NCBI GenBank assembly: GCA_028292435.1
Contig: JAQGMI010000106.1
Location: forward strand, 1-64,000
DNA: 64,000 bases
Source of the DNA: Betaproteobacteria bacterium
GTDB taxonomy: Bacteria; Pseudomonadota; Gammaproteobacteria; Burkholderiales; SG8-41
Direction: 5' to 3'
Shown here: piece after piece, positions 54,240 through 62,870 of the stretch
Layout of the letters: the number at the start of each line of letters is the position of its first letter
Position numbering within the stretch: the first letter of the stretch is position 1
Made by a program: the position numbers and the translations under genes
The notes under the pieces: generated by a model
Told to the model about the DNA's origin: nothing
The model's database searches: none
What the model saw: the letters and a program-made list of their open reading frames with translations, nothing else

Positions 54240-55433
54240 ATGACAGTGACTGAAAAAAGATTGCCCCTGCAGGGCATACGCGTCGTCGAATTCGTGCACG
54301 TCATCATGGGGCCAAGCTGCGGTCTCGTGCTCGCCGACCTTGGTGCCGACGTCATCAAGGTCGAGCCGCTTGACGGCGATCACACGCGCAAATTGACGGC
54401 GTCGGGTGCGGGTTTTTTTCCGACTTTCAACCGCAACAAGAAAAGCATCGCGGTCGATTTGAAGTCGCCGGAAGGGCAGGAGAACATCCTGAAGCTCATC
54501 CAGAGCGCGGATGTGCTCACTGAGAACTTCCGACCAGGCTCGATGGACAAGCTCGGCTTCGGCTTTGAAGCGCTCAGCAAATTGCACCCCGAGCTGATTT
54601 ACTGTTCGCTCAAAGGCTTTCTCGCAGGCCCGTACGAAAATCGCGCCGGTCTCGACGAAACTGCGCAGATGATGGGTGGGCTCGCGTACATGACGGGCCC
54701 ACGCGGCCGGCCGCTGCGCGCGGGCGCTTCGGTCAACGACGTGATGGGCGGCATGTTCGCGGCAATCGCAATTCTCTCGGCAGTGATCGAGCGCATCGCG
54801 ACCGGCCGCGGCCAGTATGTAAAAAGCGCGCTCTTCGAAAATTGCGCGTTTCTCATGGGCCAGCACATGACGGAAGGCTTCATGACGGGCAAGCCGGTGC
54901 CGCCGATGCCTGAACGCATCCGCGCATGGGCCGTGTACGACACATTCGAGACCGCGGACAAAGAGATGGTGTTCGTCGGCGTGGTGACCGACACCCAATG
55001 GAAAATTTTCTGCGACGCATTCGACCTGTCCGACCTCTTCGGCGATCCGGCGCTCAAGACAAATCCGCAGCGTGTCGAGGCGCGTCCGCGTGTGCTGCCA
55101 ATCGTGCGCGCGCTGTTCGCCAAAATGACAAAGCAGGAGCTGCTCGCAAAATGCGAAGAACTCGGGCTCCCGTACGCTCCGATCACCAAGCCCGAAGATC
55201 TGTTCCACGATCCGCATCTGATAGCTTCCGGCGGGCTTGCCGACATTACGCTCATGAACGGGATCAAAACTCAGGTGCCGATCATGCCGATCGAAATGGA
55301 CGGGCGGCGTTTTTCAACGCGTCTCGATTTGCCGAAAATCGGTGAGCACACGCGTGAAATCATCGCCGCGCTCGGTTACCCGGCGTCCGAAGTGGACCGT
55401 TTAATCAAAGACGGTGTCGCGCGCACCGCCTGA
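54240..55433 (+). CDS. CaiB/BaiF (family III) CoA transferase
   Basis: The protein has 397 residues. It opens LPLQGIRVVEFVHVIMGPSCGLVLADLGADVIKVEPLDGDHTR. It then has FNRNKKSIAVDLKSPEGQE, and the catalytic Asp is expected in GLDETAQMMGGLAYMTGPRGRPLRAG. The family moves CoA between carboxylic acids, for example formyl- or succinyl-CoA and an acceptor. GGAG four bases before the ATG at 54240. It follows tctC by nine bases, so the bound solute is likely to be activated here as a CoA thioester. Confidence 0.93.
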   Translation: MTVTEKRLPLQGIRVVEFVHVIMGPSCGLVLADLGADVIKVEPLDGDHTRKLTASGAGFFPTFNRNKKSIAVDLKSPEGQENILKLIQSADVLTENFRPGSMDKLGFGFEALSKLHPELIYCSLKGFLAGPYENRAGLDETAQMMGGLAYMTGPRGRPLRAGASVNDVMGGMFAAIAILSAVIERIATGRGQYVKSALFENCAFLMGQHMTEGFMTGKPVPPMPERIRAWAVYDTFETADKEMVFVGVVTDTQWKIFCDAFDLSDLFGDPALKTNPQRVEARPRVLPIVRALFAKMTKQELLAKCEELGLPYAPITKPEDLFHDPHLIASGGLADITLMNGIKTQVPIMPIEMDGRRFSTRLDLPKIGEHTREIIAALGYPASEVDRLIKDGVARTA

Positions 55434-55448
55434 CGAGGAGATTTATCG

Positions 55449-56411
55449 ATGAAACGATTATCGTGTTTTCTATTCCTGATGCTCGCCGCGAGCGCAGCGG
55501 TCGCCGCCGACGCATATCCGAATAAACCCGTGCGCTGGGTGGTGCCGTTTCCGCCCGGCGGCGGCACCGACCTGATTTCGCGCACGATCGCGGCGAAGCT
55601 GTCCGAACTGTGGGGCACGCAAGTGGTGGCCGACAATCGGCCGGGCGGCGGTGGCACGCTCGGCATGGGCATTGCGGCGAAGATGCCGGCAGACGGCTAC
55701 GCCATCGTGCTCGGCCAGGCATCGAACGTTGCGGTTGCGCCGGCGTTATATCCGAAACTCAATTACGACCCGGTCAAGGATCTGCAGCCGATTACGAATG
55801 TAATCGCGGCGCCGCTCGTGATCGTGTCGCATCCGTCGTTTCCGGCAAAAAATGCGAAAGAAATGATTGCGTATGCGCGCGCCAAACCAGACGCTTTAAC
55901 GTTCGGCTCGCCCGGCAACGGCACGATCGGCCATCTCTCGATGGAGTTATTGAAGACCATGGCCGGCGTCAAGATGCTGCACATTCCCTACAAAGGGGCG
56001 ACGCTTGCGATCACCGAGCTGATCGGCGGCCAGATCGTACTCTATGCAAGCAGCATGCCGCCGGCGCTCCCTCTCATTCAGGCGGGCAAATTGAAAGCGC
56101 TCGGCGTGACTACGCCGAAGCGCCTTGGGCCGCTGCCGAATGTGCCGACGATCGCCGAAAGCGGTGTTGCAGGCTATGAAGCGGTCAATTGGTACGGCGT
56201 GTTCGTGCCGGCCGGTGCGCCCAAAGACATCGTCGCCAAGCTGCACGCCGACGTGGTGCGGGTCTTGAAGCAACCGGACGTCAAAGAGCGATTTGCCGGC
56301 GAGGGCGGTGAGATCGTCGCCGACACGCCCGAAGAATTCGGCGCGTTCGTGCGCAAGGAAATTCCAAAGTGGTCCAAGGTGGTGAAAGAAGCCGCCGTGA
56401 AAGTCGATTGA
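55449..56411 (+). CDS. TctC/Bug-type periplasmic binding protein 4
   Basis: The protein has 320 residues: the signal MKRLSCFLFLMLAASAAVAA, then VRWVVPFPPGGGTDLISRTIAAKL, NRPGGGGTLGMGIAAKMPADGYAIVLG, GNGTIGHLSMELLKTMAGVKMLHIPYKGATLAITELIGGQ. ACGAGGAG lies before the ATG. It sits between the CoA transferase and the Ldh-type dehydrogenase genes in one run. Confidence 0.93.
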   Translation: MKRLSCFLFLMLAASAAVAADAYPNKPVRWVVPFPPGGGTDLISRTIAAKLSELWGTQVVADNRPGGGGTLGMGIAAKMPADGYAIVLGQASNVAVAPALYPKLNYDPVKDLQPITNVIAAPLVIVSHPSFPAKNAKEMIAYARAKPDALTFGSPGNGTIGHLSMELLKTMAGVKMLHIPYKGATLAITELIGGQIVLYASSMPPALPLIQAGKLKALGVTTPKRLGPLPNVPTIAESGVAGYEAVNWYGVFVPAGAPKDIVAKLHADVVRVLKQPDVKERFAGEGGEIVADTPEEFGAFVRKEIPKWSKVVKEAAVKVD

Positions 56412-56414
56412 TCG

Positions 56415-57422
56415 ATGCCGCAATTTTCGATTGAAGCACTGACTACACTGGCCGCGGATGCACTGCGCAAGCATGGCGCTGCGGACGCTGCAGCGCGCAT
56501 TACCGCGAAGTATCTGGTCGCCGCCGATGCGCAAGGGCTCGGCACGCACGGTGTCGCGCGGGTGCCGACATACTGCGATCATCTGAAATCAGGCCGCGCG
56601 CACGGCGACGCGGTGCCGCGCATCGCGAACGAAAAAGGCGCCGCGTGTCTCGTCGATGCCGGCTTTGGTCTTGGCTTCGAGCCGACCGAGTTCGCGCTGA
56701 AAGAAGCCATCGAGCGCGCAGCCAAGCACGGCGTTGGTTTCGTCGGCGTCACTAAAAGTCACCACTGCGGCGCGCTGGGCATTTTGCTCGAACCGGTCGC
56801 CGCACGCGGCATGGTCGCTATCGCGTTCAGCAACGCGCCTTCGGCCATCATGGCGTGGGGCGGCACCAAGCCGATGTTCGGGACGAATCCGATCGCGGCC
56901 ATTTTTCCGCGTCGCGACGGACCGCCGCTGGTCATCGACATGTCGCTCACGCAAGTGACGCGCGGCCAGATCATGCTCTATGCAAACGCCGGCAAGCCCA
57001 TCCCCGAAGGCTGGGGCATGGACAAGGATGGCAATCCGACGACCGACGCGCACAAGATCCTGATCGGCGGCAGCCTGCACGCGGTCGGCGGACTCAAAGG
57101 CACGATGCTCGCGTTCGCCGTTGAAATTTTGTGCTGTGCGCTGATGGGTGCTTCGCTGTCGCATCAGGTCGAGCCGATGCTCGTCGACAACGGCAAGCCG
57201 ATGGACCTCGGCCAGGCGTTTCTCGTGATCGATCCCGCGGCGCTGGCCGGTCGTGAGCGTTATCTCGAGCGCGTCGAAACACTGATCGCCGCGATGATGG
57301 AAGACGAAGAAGTGCGCCTGCCGGGCGCGCGCCGCGTCGATGAAACTACGCGTGCAGCTAAAGACGGCATCGAAATTCCGGCAGAGCTCGCAAAGCAGTT
57401 AGGACAGCTCGCCCGCCGGTAG
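56415..57422 (+). CDS. Malate/L-lactate dehydrogenase-type (Ldh2) NAD(P)-dependent oxidoreductase
   Basis: The protein has 335 residues. This family (YlbC/YiaK/ComC) reduces or oxidises 2-hydroxy acids with an unusual NAD fold. Motifs seen are DAQGLGTHGVARVPTYCDHLKSG, the catalytic-His region VTKSHHCGALGILLEP, AWGGTKPMFGTNPIA, IDMSLTQVTRGQI, and GSLHAVGGLKGTMLAFAVEILC. The gene starts three bases after the tctC stop. It fits a pathway for a hydroxy-dicarboxylic acid such as malate-like or sulfolactate-like compounds, but the exact substrate is open. Confidence 0.9.
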   Translation: MPQFSIEALTTLAADALRKHGAADAAARITAKYLVAADAQGLGTHGVARVPTYCDHLKSGRAHGDAVPRIANEKGAACLVDAGFGLGFEPTEFALKEAIERAAKHGVGFVGVTKSHHCGALGILLEPVAARGMVAIAFSNAPSAIMAWGGTKPMFGTNPIAAIFPRRDGPPLVIDMSLTQVTRGQIMLYANAGKPIPEGWGMDKDGNPTTDAHKILIGGSLHAVGGLKGTMLAFAVEILCCALMGASLSHQVEPMLVDNGKPMDLGQAFLVIDPAALAGRERYLERVETLIAAMMEDEEVRLPGARRVDETTRAAKDGIEIPAELAKQLGQLARR

Positions 57423-57563
57423 GAGACGTCCGCCTCATGTTTGCACGAGGGGAAAGACAAAATCGTCGCCGGCATCAGACATCGACTGATCGTTTGCGTT
57501 GCACGGGCGGCCGGCGTAACGTATGACGACCAACAAAAAATCGATTCAACCCGGAGGAATATC

Positions 57564-58511
57564 ATGATCAACAGACGCGATTTCGTGCTCGGCGCCGCAG
57601 CGGCCGGGACATTGCTGCAAACCCGTTTCGGTTTTGCCAAAGCTTCCCAGCCCTCGACGCCGGTCAATTTCGAAATACCGGCAGGCGCATGCGACTGCCA
57701 TACCCACATTCACGGCGATCCGGCGAAGTTTCCGTGGTTTCCTGGCCGCACGTATACGCCCGAGATGGCCTTGCCGGAAGAAATGTCGGCGCTGCACAAG
57801 GCGTCGCACATGCAGCGCGTGGTGATCGTGACGCCGAGCGTCTATGGTCCGGACAACTCCGCAACGATTTATGGCATGCAGGCCCGCGGCAAGGACGCGC
57901 GCGGCGTGGCCGTCATCGACGATAAGACGACCGACGCCGAGCTCGACCGGCTGGCGAAGCTCGGCTTCAAAGGCATCCGGCTCAATCTGTCGACGGCGGG
58001 TGTGAGCGATCCGAACGTCGCGCGTGAGCGCTTTCTCAAAGCGGCTGAGCGCGTGAAGAGCCGCAACTGGCACGTTCAGTTGAACACCACGCTGCCGGTC
58101 ATTGCGGCGATGAAAGATGCGCTTGCCGCTTCGCCCGTGCCGCTGGTCTTCGATCATTTCGGTAACGCGAACGAAGAACTTGGCGTGAATCAGCCGGGCT
58201 TCGCCGACCTGGTTTCGCTCGTAAAATCGGGCAAAGCCTATGTGAAAATTTCGGTCACTGCCGGGCCGCGCCAAAACTATGCGTATTTCACGCCGCTCGC
58301 GCAGATGCTGATCGCCGCCAACGTCGACCGCTGTATTTGGGGAACCAACTGGCCGCACCCGAATTCGGTGAACGGCAGCACCGAAAAAGTATCGCCGCTG
58401 TGGCAGGTCGACGACGGCCTCGTGCTGAATCTGTTGCCGACGTGGGCGCCTGACGCAGCCGTGCGCAAGAAGATTCTCGTTGATAACCCGGCGCGGCTTT
58501 ACGAATTCTGA
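57564..58511 (+). CDS. Amidohydrolase-2 family protein (PDC-lactonase-like), Tat-exported
   Basis: The protein has 315 residues. The N-terminus MINRRDFVLGAAAAGTLLQTR is a Tat signal. The barrel begins GACDCHTHIHGD (HxH metal motif), has VPLVFDHFGNANEE, and ends with CIWGTNWPHPNSV. In 2-pyrone-4,6-dicarboxylate lactonase the equivalent of this last motif is GTDWPH with a catalytic Asp; here it is Asn, as in several other COG3618 members, so activity may differ. CGGAGGAAT precedes the ATG at 57564. The 141 bases before it hold no other gene. Its TGA overlaps the next tctC start (TGATG). Confidence 0.87.
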   Translation: MINRRDFVLGAAAAGTLLQTRFGFAKASQPSTPVNFEIPAGACDCHTHIHGDPAKFPWFPGRTYTPEMALPEEMSALHKASHMQRVVIVTPSVYGPDNSATIYGMQARGKDARGVAVIDDKTTDAELDRLAKLGFKGIRLNLSTAGVSDPNVARERFLKAAERVKSRNWHVQLNTTLPVIAAMKDALAASPVPLVFDHFGNANEELGVNQPGFADLVSLVKSGKAYVKISVTAGPRQNYAYFTPLAQMLIAANVDRCIWGTNWPHPNSVNGSTEKVSPLWQVDDGLVLNLLPTWAPDAAVRKKILVDNPARLYEF

Positions 58512-59494
58512 TGTCCAGAACTGCGCGCACGGGAACAGCATTCGCATGGTTGATCGCATGCGGATCGTTGGCAGCGGCCGCCGCCTGCGCGCAGGAGTTT
58601 CCATCGAAACCGCTGCGGCTGATAGTGCCGCTATTGCCGGGTTCAGGCACCGACGTCGTCGCGCGCACGTTCGCGAATGCATTCGGCCAGGCGCTCGGCC
58701 GGCAGGTCGTCGTCGAGAACAAGGCGGGGGCGGCAACGACGCTGGGTGCCAACTTCGTCGCCAAGAGCACGCCCGATGGCTACACGCTGCTCGTGGCCAC
58801 CACGAGCACGCTCGCGGTGCTGCCGACCGTTCAGTCAACGCCGTACGATACGGTCAAGGATCTCGCGCCGGTTGCAGCGTTCTCTATCGCACCGTTCGTG
58901 CTGTGCGTGTCCGCCGAATCGCGCCTGAAAACTCTCAACGATCTAATTGCGATTGCCAGGGCGGAGCCTGGCAAGCTTACTTATGCATCGAGCGGCACCG
59001 GCACCATGACGCAGATGGCTGTCGAGCTCGTGAGCGTGGTGGCGAAAATCAATTTGCTGCACGTGCCCTACAAAGGCGTGACCGGCGCCTATCCCGATGT
59101 GCTTGGCGGACGGATCGACCTGATTGCCGACGCGCCGGCTTCGACGTTGCCGCAAATCAAGGCCAACAAGTTTCGCGCTCTCGCGGTGACAGCATTAAAG
59201 CGCAGCCCGATGCTGCCGGAGGTGCCGACCGTCGGCGAAGCGGGACTGAAAGGCGCGGAAGCAGAGTTTGTCACCGGCATACTGGTGCAGGCAGGGACGC
59301 CGCCTCAGGTCATCGCAAAATTGCAACGCGCGGCGTTGAAAGTCGCGCAGGGCGCGGAGTTCAAGGACTTTCTGGCGCTTCAGGGCTACGAAGCGTTGTC
59401 CGCGAACTCCGCCGATTTCGCGAAGCACATCAAGGATGGCCTCGCGAAGTGGGCCGCCGTCGTGAAGGAACGCAACATCAAGGTCGAGCAGTAG
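58511..59494 (+). CDS. TctC/Bug-type periplasmic binding protein 5
   Basis: The protein has 327 residues. The signal ends near SLAAAAACAQ. The body has LRLIVPLLPGSGTDVVARTFANAFGQAL, NKAGAATTLGANFVAKSTPDGYTLLVATTS, and VPYKGVTGAYPDVLGGRIDL. The first loop is PGSGTD, shared with protein 6 rather than PGGGTD, suggesting these two form a subgroup. It overlaps the amidohydrolase stop by one base and is convergent with the hydroxyacid dehydrogenase gene. Confidence 0.93.
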   Translation: MSRTARTGTAFAWLIACGSLAAAAACAQEFPSKPLRLIVPLLPGSGTDVVARTFANAFGQALGRQVVVENKAGAATTLGANFVAKSTPDGYTLLVATTSTLAVLPTVQSTPYDTVKDLAPVAAFSIAPFVLCVSAESRLKTLNDLIAIARAEPGKLTYASSGTGTMTQMAVELVSVVAKINLLHVPYKGVTGAYPDVLGGRIDLIADAPASTLPQIKANKFRALAVTALKRSPMLPEVPTVGEAGLKGAEAEFVTGILVQAGTPPQVIAKLQRAALKVAQGAEFKDFLALQGYEALSANSADFAKHIKDGLAKWAAVVKERNIKVEQ

Positions 59495-59509
59495 CGAAGG
59501 CGACGCGCT

Positions 59510-60511
59510 TTACGTCACTCGCTGCACGTTGAACATCGGCTCCTTGCGCGCCCAGTGGCCGAAATTCGCGATGAACATTTCTGCGCAACGCTTCTCGTTG
59601 CCGGTTGAAGCAGACGCATTGTGCGGTGACACGATAACGTTCGGCAAATCCCAGATCGGCGAATCGGCAGGCAACGGTTCCTTGCTGTGCGCATCCAGGG
59701 CGGCGCCGGCAAGGTGGCCGCTCTTGATCGCATCGATAAACGCCGCATCGTCCATCACTTCGCCGCGGCCGATGTTGATGATGTAGGCGCCTTTGCGCAT
59801 GGACTTGATCGCTTGCGCGCTTACGAGATTGCGCGTCTCGCTTGTTAACGGGCAAGCAATCACGAGCCAGTCGGCACGCGGCAGCACTTCCAATAATTTT
59901 GCCGGCGGATGCATTTCGTCGACCGGATCGCCAGGCTGCAGCGGGCTGCGCCTGACGCCGATCACCTTCAGGCCGAACGCGCGCGCATAGCCGGCGAATA
60001 CTTTGCCGATAGCGCCAACGCCGATCAGCACCAGCGTCTGCCCGCGCAAGTCAGGCGGCAGCGCCTTGCCGCGCATCGGGCGCCATTCATGTTTGTGCTG
60101 CCCTTGCATGTAACCGTAAAAACCGCGGGCGAGCATCAAGAGGCCGGCGAACCCGGTCTGCGCGACCGGTTCGGCATTCGAACCCGTTGAACTCGTGAGC
60201 GTCACGCCGCGGGCATCCAGCGCGGGGACGAAGGGCTGCTGGCCGACGCCCGAACTTTGCAGGTGCAGCCACTTCAGGCTCTTGGAGCCGAGCATCGCCG
60301 CGCTGAAAGCGCCGTACAACTGCTCGTCGAACCGGATGTCGCGATCGACGAACGCGCAGTCGATGCGATCGCAATCGGCCTGCGACAGGCGCGCGCCTTG
60401 TTCTTCAGGCAGCGTCATGAATTCGACTGAGGCGCCGCCGGTCTTGCCGGCTGCTTTGAATGCGTCGCCGAAGCTGGCGATAAATTGCTTTGAAACGAGT
60501 GCGGTGGGCAT
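59510..60511 (-). CDS. D-2-hydroxyacid dehydrogenase family protein
   Basis: The protein has 333 residues. The NAD-binding motif is LIGVGAIGKVFAGYARAFGLKVIGVRR (GxGxxG, about 155). Catalytic Arg is in the LVIACPLTSETRNLV region, IINIGRGEVMDD follows, and the catalytic His is likely in VSPHNASASTG. The substrate is a 2-keto/2-hydroxy acid. The ATG at 60511 has GGAAAG about six bases upstream. It runs against the flow of the surrounding plus-strand genes and may be expressed separately. Confidence 0.9.
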   Translation of the reverse strand: MPTALVSKQFIASFGDAFKAAGKTGGASVEFMTLPEEQGARLSQADCDRIDCAFVDRDIRFDEQLYGAFSAAMLGSKSLKWLHLQSSGVGQQPFVPALDARGVTLTSSTGSNAEPVAQTGFAGLLMLARGFYGYMQGQHKHEWRPMRGKALPPDLRGQTLVLIGVGAIGKVFAGYARAFGLKVIGVRRSPLQPGDPVDEMHPPAKLLEVLPRADWLVIACPLTSETRNLVSAQAIKSMRKGAYIINIGRGEVMDDAAFIDAIKSGHLAGAALDAHSKEPLPADSPIWDLPNVIVSPHNASASTGNEKRCAEMFIANFGHWARKEPMFNVQRVT

Positions 60512-60734
60512 GAAGTCTTTCCAGGAAAAGTGTGAGGTTTGAGTGCGGAGGTTTGAAAGCGGCACCGCAGAATAATGAATGATAATCGACGCTGTCAAAC
60601 TGGCGTCCCTTGGTCATACCGTTCGCGCCGAGTTTTTTGCGAATTACTGGTTCGCGCTATTTTTAATTACTTTGTATGACACGCCTTAGCCATGGATAAT
60701 CGTGCAGAGGCATAAAAAAAGCGGAGGAGCGGGT

Positions 60735-61691
60735 ATGCGAGGCATAAAAAAATGTTTTGCCGCGTTGTTGATTGTAGCAAGCGCACATGCGGTCGCGCAG
60801 ACTTATCCCGACAAGCCGATTCGCGTGCTCGTGCCGTTTGCGGCCGGCAGTGGCACTGATATCCTGGCCCGAATTGTCACGGACGAGCTGCGTGCATCGA
60901 TGGGCGCGAATTTCGTCATCGACAATCGCGGCGGCGCATCGGGCCAGATCGCGTCGGAACTGGTGGCGAGAGCGAACCCCGACGGCTACACGTTGCTGCT
61001 GTCAACCAACACGCCGCACTCGGTAAACCCGTTTCTGTTCAAGAAAATAAATTACGATCCGGTCAAGGATTTCGACGCCGTCGCGCGCATGATTTACTAC
61101 ATATTCATTCTGGCGGTGAATCCAAACCTTAACGTCAAGACCGTTCCCGAGTTGATTGCCTACGTCAAAGCCAACCCGGGTAAGACTTCATATGCATATG
61201 GCAACGGCTCAGGGCAGGTGAATGGCGCCTACCTCGTAAGCGCCGCCAAACTCGATTCGCTGGCTGTTCCCTACAAGAGCACGCCGCCTGCAATGACGGA
61301 TTTAATCGCCGGCCAGGTGCAATGGATGTTCGTCGATGGCGCGTCGAGCCAGGGCCATGTCAAAGCGGGGCGGCTGCGTGCGATTGCCGTGATGTCGGAC
61401 AAGCGCTCTGACATTTTTCCAGACCTGCCGGGTGTCGGCGAAACCGTTCCGGGATTCGACACCGTGCCGTGGGCCGGAATGTTCGCGCCCGCGCATACGC
61501 CAAAAGCCATCATCAACAAGCTGAACGCCGAAATCGTCAAAGCGATCAACAAGCCGGCAATCAATCAGCGTTTAGCGGACTTGGGGCTCGCGCCCGGACC
61601 AAGCACGCCGGCTGAACTCGACAGATTTGTCAAAGAGCAACTCGCGGCGTGGGGGAAGAAGATGAAGGATGCGGGGATACAGCCGGAGTAG
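60735..61691 (+). CDS. TctC/Bug-type periplasmic binding protein 6
   Basis: The protein has 318 residues. The signal is MRGIKKCFAALLIVASAHAVAQ. The fold shows IRVLVPFAAGSGTDILARIVTDEL, GGASGQIASELVARANPDGYTLLLSTNTPHS, VPYKSTPPAMTDLIAGQVQWMFVDG. GGAGGAG lies before the ATG at 60735; the 223 bases upstream are AT-rich and probably hold its promoter, though no clean -35/-10 pair stands out. It is the last backbone gene before the integron-type cassette sites. Confidence 0.93.
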   Translation: MRGIKKCFAALLIVASAHAVAQTYPDKPIRVLVPFAAGSGTDILARIVTDELRASMGANFVIDNRGGASGQIASELVARANPDGYTLLLSTNTPHSVNPFLFKKINYDPVKDFDAVARMIYYIFILAVNPNLNVKTVPELIAYVKANPGKTSYAYGNGSGQVNGAYLVSAAKLDSLAVPYKSTPPAMTDLIAGQVQWMFVDGASSQGHVKAGRLRAIAVMSDKRSDIFPDLPGVGETVPGFDTVPWAGMFAPAHTPKAIINKLNAEIVKAINKPAINQRLADLGLAPGPSTPAELDRFVKEQLAAWGKKMKDAGIQPE

Positions 61692-61716
61692 GGACTGTTA
61701 CATTGGAGTGATAAAT

Positions 61717-61767
61717 TTGGCAATTAAATTCTGTCACCTATACTTTGGCAACTAACATCAGTTAGAC
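61717..61767 (+). other. attI-like integron recombination region
   Basis: Two 12-base direct repeats, TTTGGCAATTAA (61717-61728) and TTTGGCAACTAA (61744-61755), precede an inverted core pair AACTAAC-ATCA-GTTAGAC. GTTAGAC (61761-61767) fits the integrase core GTTRRRY. Direct repeats plus a simple site are the architecture of attI. No intI gene is next to it. Confidence 0.5.
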
Positions 61768-61772
61768 GGCAC

Positions 61773-62435
61773 ATGGCAATGGACAAAGAAAGTCTTACCA
61801 AGCGCTCTGTAGAGCTGCTCGAAGAGATTCAAAGGATCGAGAAGACGCGCCAGACAGAAGGAGTTGGCTATTTTCAAGTCAACAACCTTGCAGCTCAGGG
61901 CGCCAACTTGATTCATGCGATCAGCGGGCCCAAATCCCTATACGCCGAAAGTCTTCGAAATGCCTTAAAACATAAGACGCCTACTTCTCAATGGACTGCA
62001 GTGGCGGGCGTGCTACAAGCGTTCCATATCGACTTATCGAAGGATCGCCTTGGGAATATTCGGCATGAAGTCGAGGCAATCGTTGTGTCTGAACTCATTA
62101 GTCAGGCTGGGAAGCTTCTGAAGACGGGCGGTGTGCATCCTGCTGCCGCAGTAATCGTCGCGTGTGCCGGAGCGGAAGAATTTCTTCGGAACTGGTGCGA
62201 AGAGCAAGGCGTCGTTGTTTCCGAAAAGCAGCGCTCCCTCAACAAATTTGCCGCCGAATTGCGTGCGTCGAATCAGATCGCGTTGCCGGTCGAGCGCCGT
62301 ATTCAATCGTGGGCAGACTATCGCAACGATGCCGCCTATGGCGCGCGATGGGAAAAGATAACGACGGACATTGCTGAGCGCTTGGTAAAAGAGGTCGAAG
62401 ACTTCTTAGTTGAAAACCGACATGTACTCGGTTAA
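61773..62435 (+). CDS. Cassette 1 protein, unknown, HEPN-like C-terminus
   Basis: The protein has 220 residues; the ATG is five bases after the core site, as in many integron cassette genes. It is cytosolic and mainly helical. The C-terminal half (HPAAAVIVACAGAEEFLRNWCEEQG, then LNKFAAEL, then WADYRNDAAYG and the final helix VKEVEDFLVENRHVLG) resembles DUF4145/HEPN-type domains, where the last motif is usually RNxAAHG; here His is Tyr, so RNase activity is doubtful. Base composition is lower in GC than the chromosome around it. Function unknown. Confidence 0.75.
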   Translation: MAMDKESLTKRSVELLEEIQRIEKTRQTEGVGYFQVNNLAAQGANLIHAISGPKSLYAESLRNALKHKTPTSQWTAVAGVLQAFHIDLSKDRLGNIRHEVEAIVVSELISQAGKLLKTGGVHPAAAVIVACAGAEEFLRNWCEEQGVVVSEKQRSLNKFAAELRASNQIALPVERRIQSWADYRNDAAYGARWEKITTDIAERLVKEVEDFLVENRHVLG

Positions 62436-62442
62436 ACGTAAC

Positions 62443-62517
62443 GTCTAACTTTAGTCGGATCGGACGCGTGTCCAGCGGCACTACCGCTAATACGCGTCGC
62501 TCAACATGACGTTAGGC
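62443..62517 (+). other. attC recombination site (cassette 1 / cassette 2 boundary)
   Basis: The outer boxes are GTCTAAC (RYYYAAC) and GTTAGGC (GTTRRRY). Inside, GGACGCGT... pairs with ...ACGCGTC with one unpaired base on one arm, flanked by a less paired spacer. The centre AGCGG-CACTA-CCGCT forms the loop stem. Length 75 bases, in the usual 57-141 range. This is the standard attC layout. Confidence 0.8.
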
Positions 62518-62646
62518 ATGATTGAAACGAATTCGGTGTTATGAATGCGTCAGGCTCGCCGTGCGAATACGTAGCATGTTCAAAATTGCACTGACAACGG
62601 GGCGCAGTTTACACCACCAGTTATCCATTCAACTCGGAGACGCAGA

Positions 62647-62850
62647 ATGATCGACTTTCTAAAGGAAAACTGGGAAATCGTATTTAGCGGATTGGGAACA
62701 GCCGTGATTGCCGCGCTCCTGGCTTATTTCTCGCGGCAGCGCAAAGGAGCAGACGCTAAGTCATTGCATCAAGATGCTAAGGCAGGCAAGGGATCGCAGA
62801 TCGTTCAGGTCGGCGGAGATGCAAACGTCGGAAATTTTAGACAAGACTAG
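62647..62850 (+). CDS. Cassette 2 small membrane protein (67 aa)
   Basis: MIDFLKENWEIVFSGLGTAVIAALLAYFSRQRKG is one membrane helix (about 10-28) with a basic cytoplasmic side. The tail GKGSQIVQVGGDANVG carries a motif shared with the next gene. GGAGACGCAGA precedes the ATG. It is 130 bases inside the cassette. Confidence 0.65.
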   Translation: MIDFLKENWEIVFSGLGTAVIAALLAYFSRQRKGADAKSLHQDAKAGKGSQIVQVGGDANVGNFRQD

Positions 62851-62870
62851 AAGAAAAAAGGAGGCAAGAG

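Noticed and set aside
57546..58838. 430-residue minus-strand frame
   Set aside because: Arg/His-rich shadow of the amidohydrolase and tctC genes, typical of high-GC DNA.
58480..59532. 350-residue plus-strand frame
   Set aside because: Overlaps tctC 5 in another frame and has no recognisable fold, whereas the tctC frame has every family motif.
62518..62544. ATG directly after the attC core as a cassette gene start
   Set aside because: The frame stops after eight codons. The first supported gene of the cassette begins at 62647.
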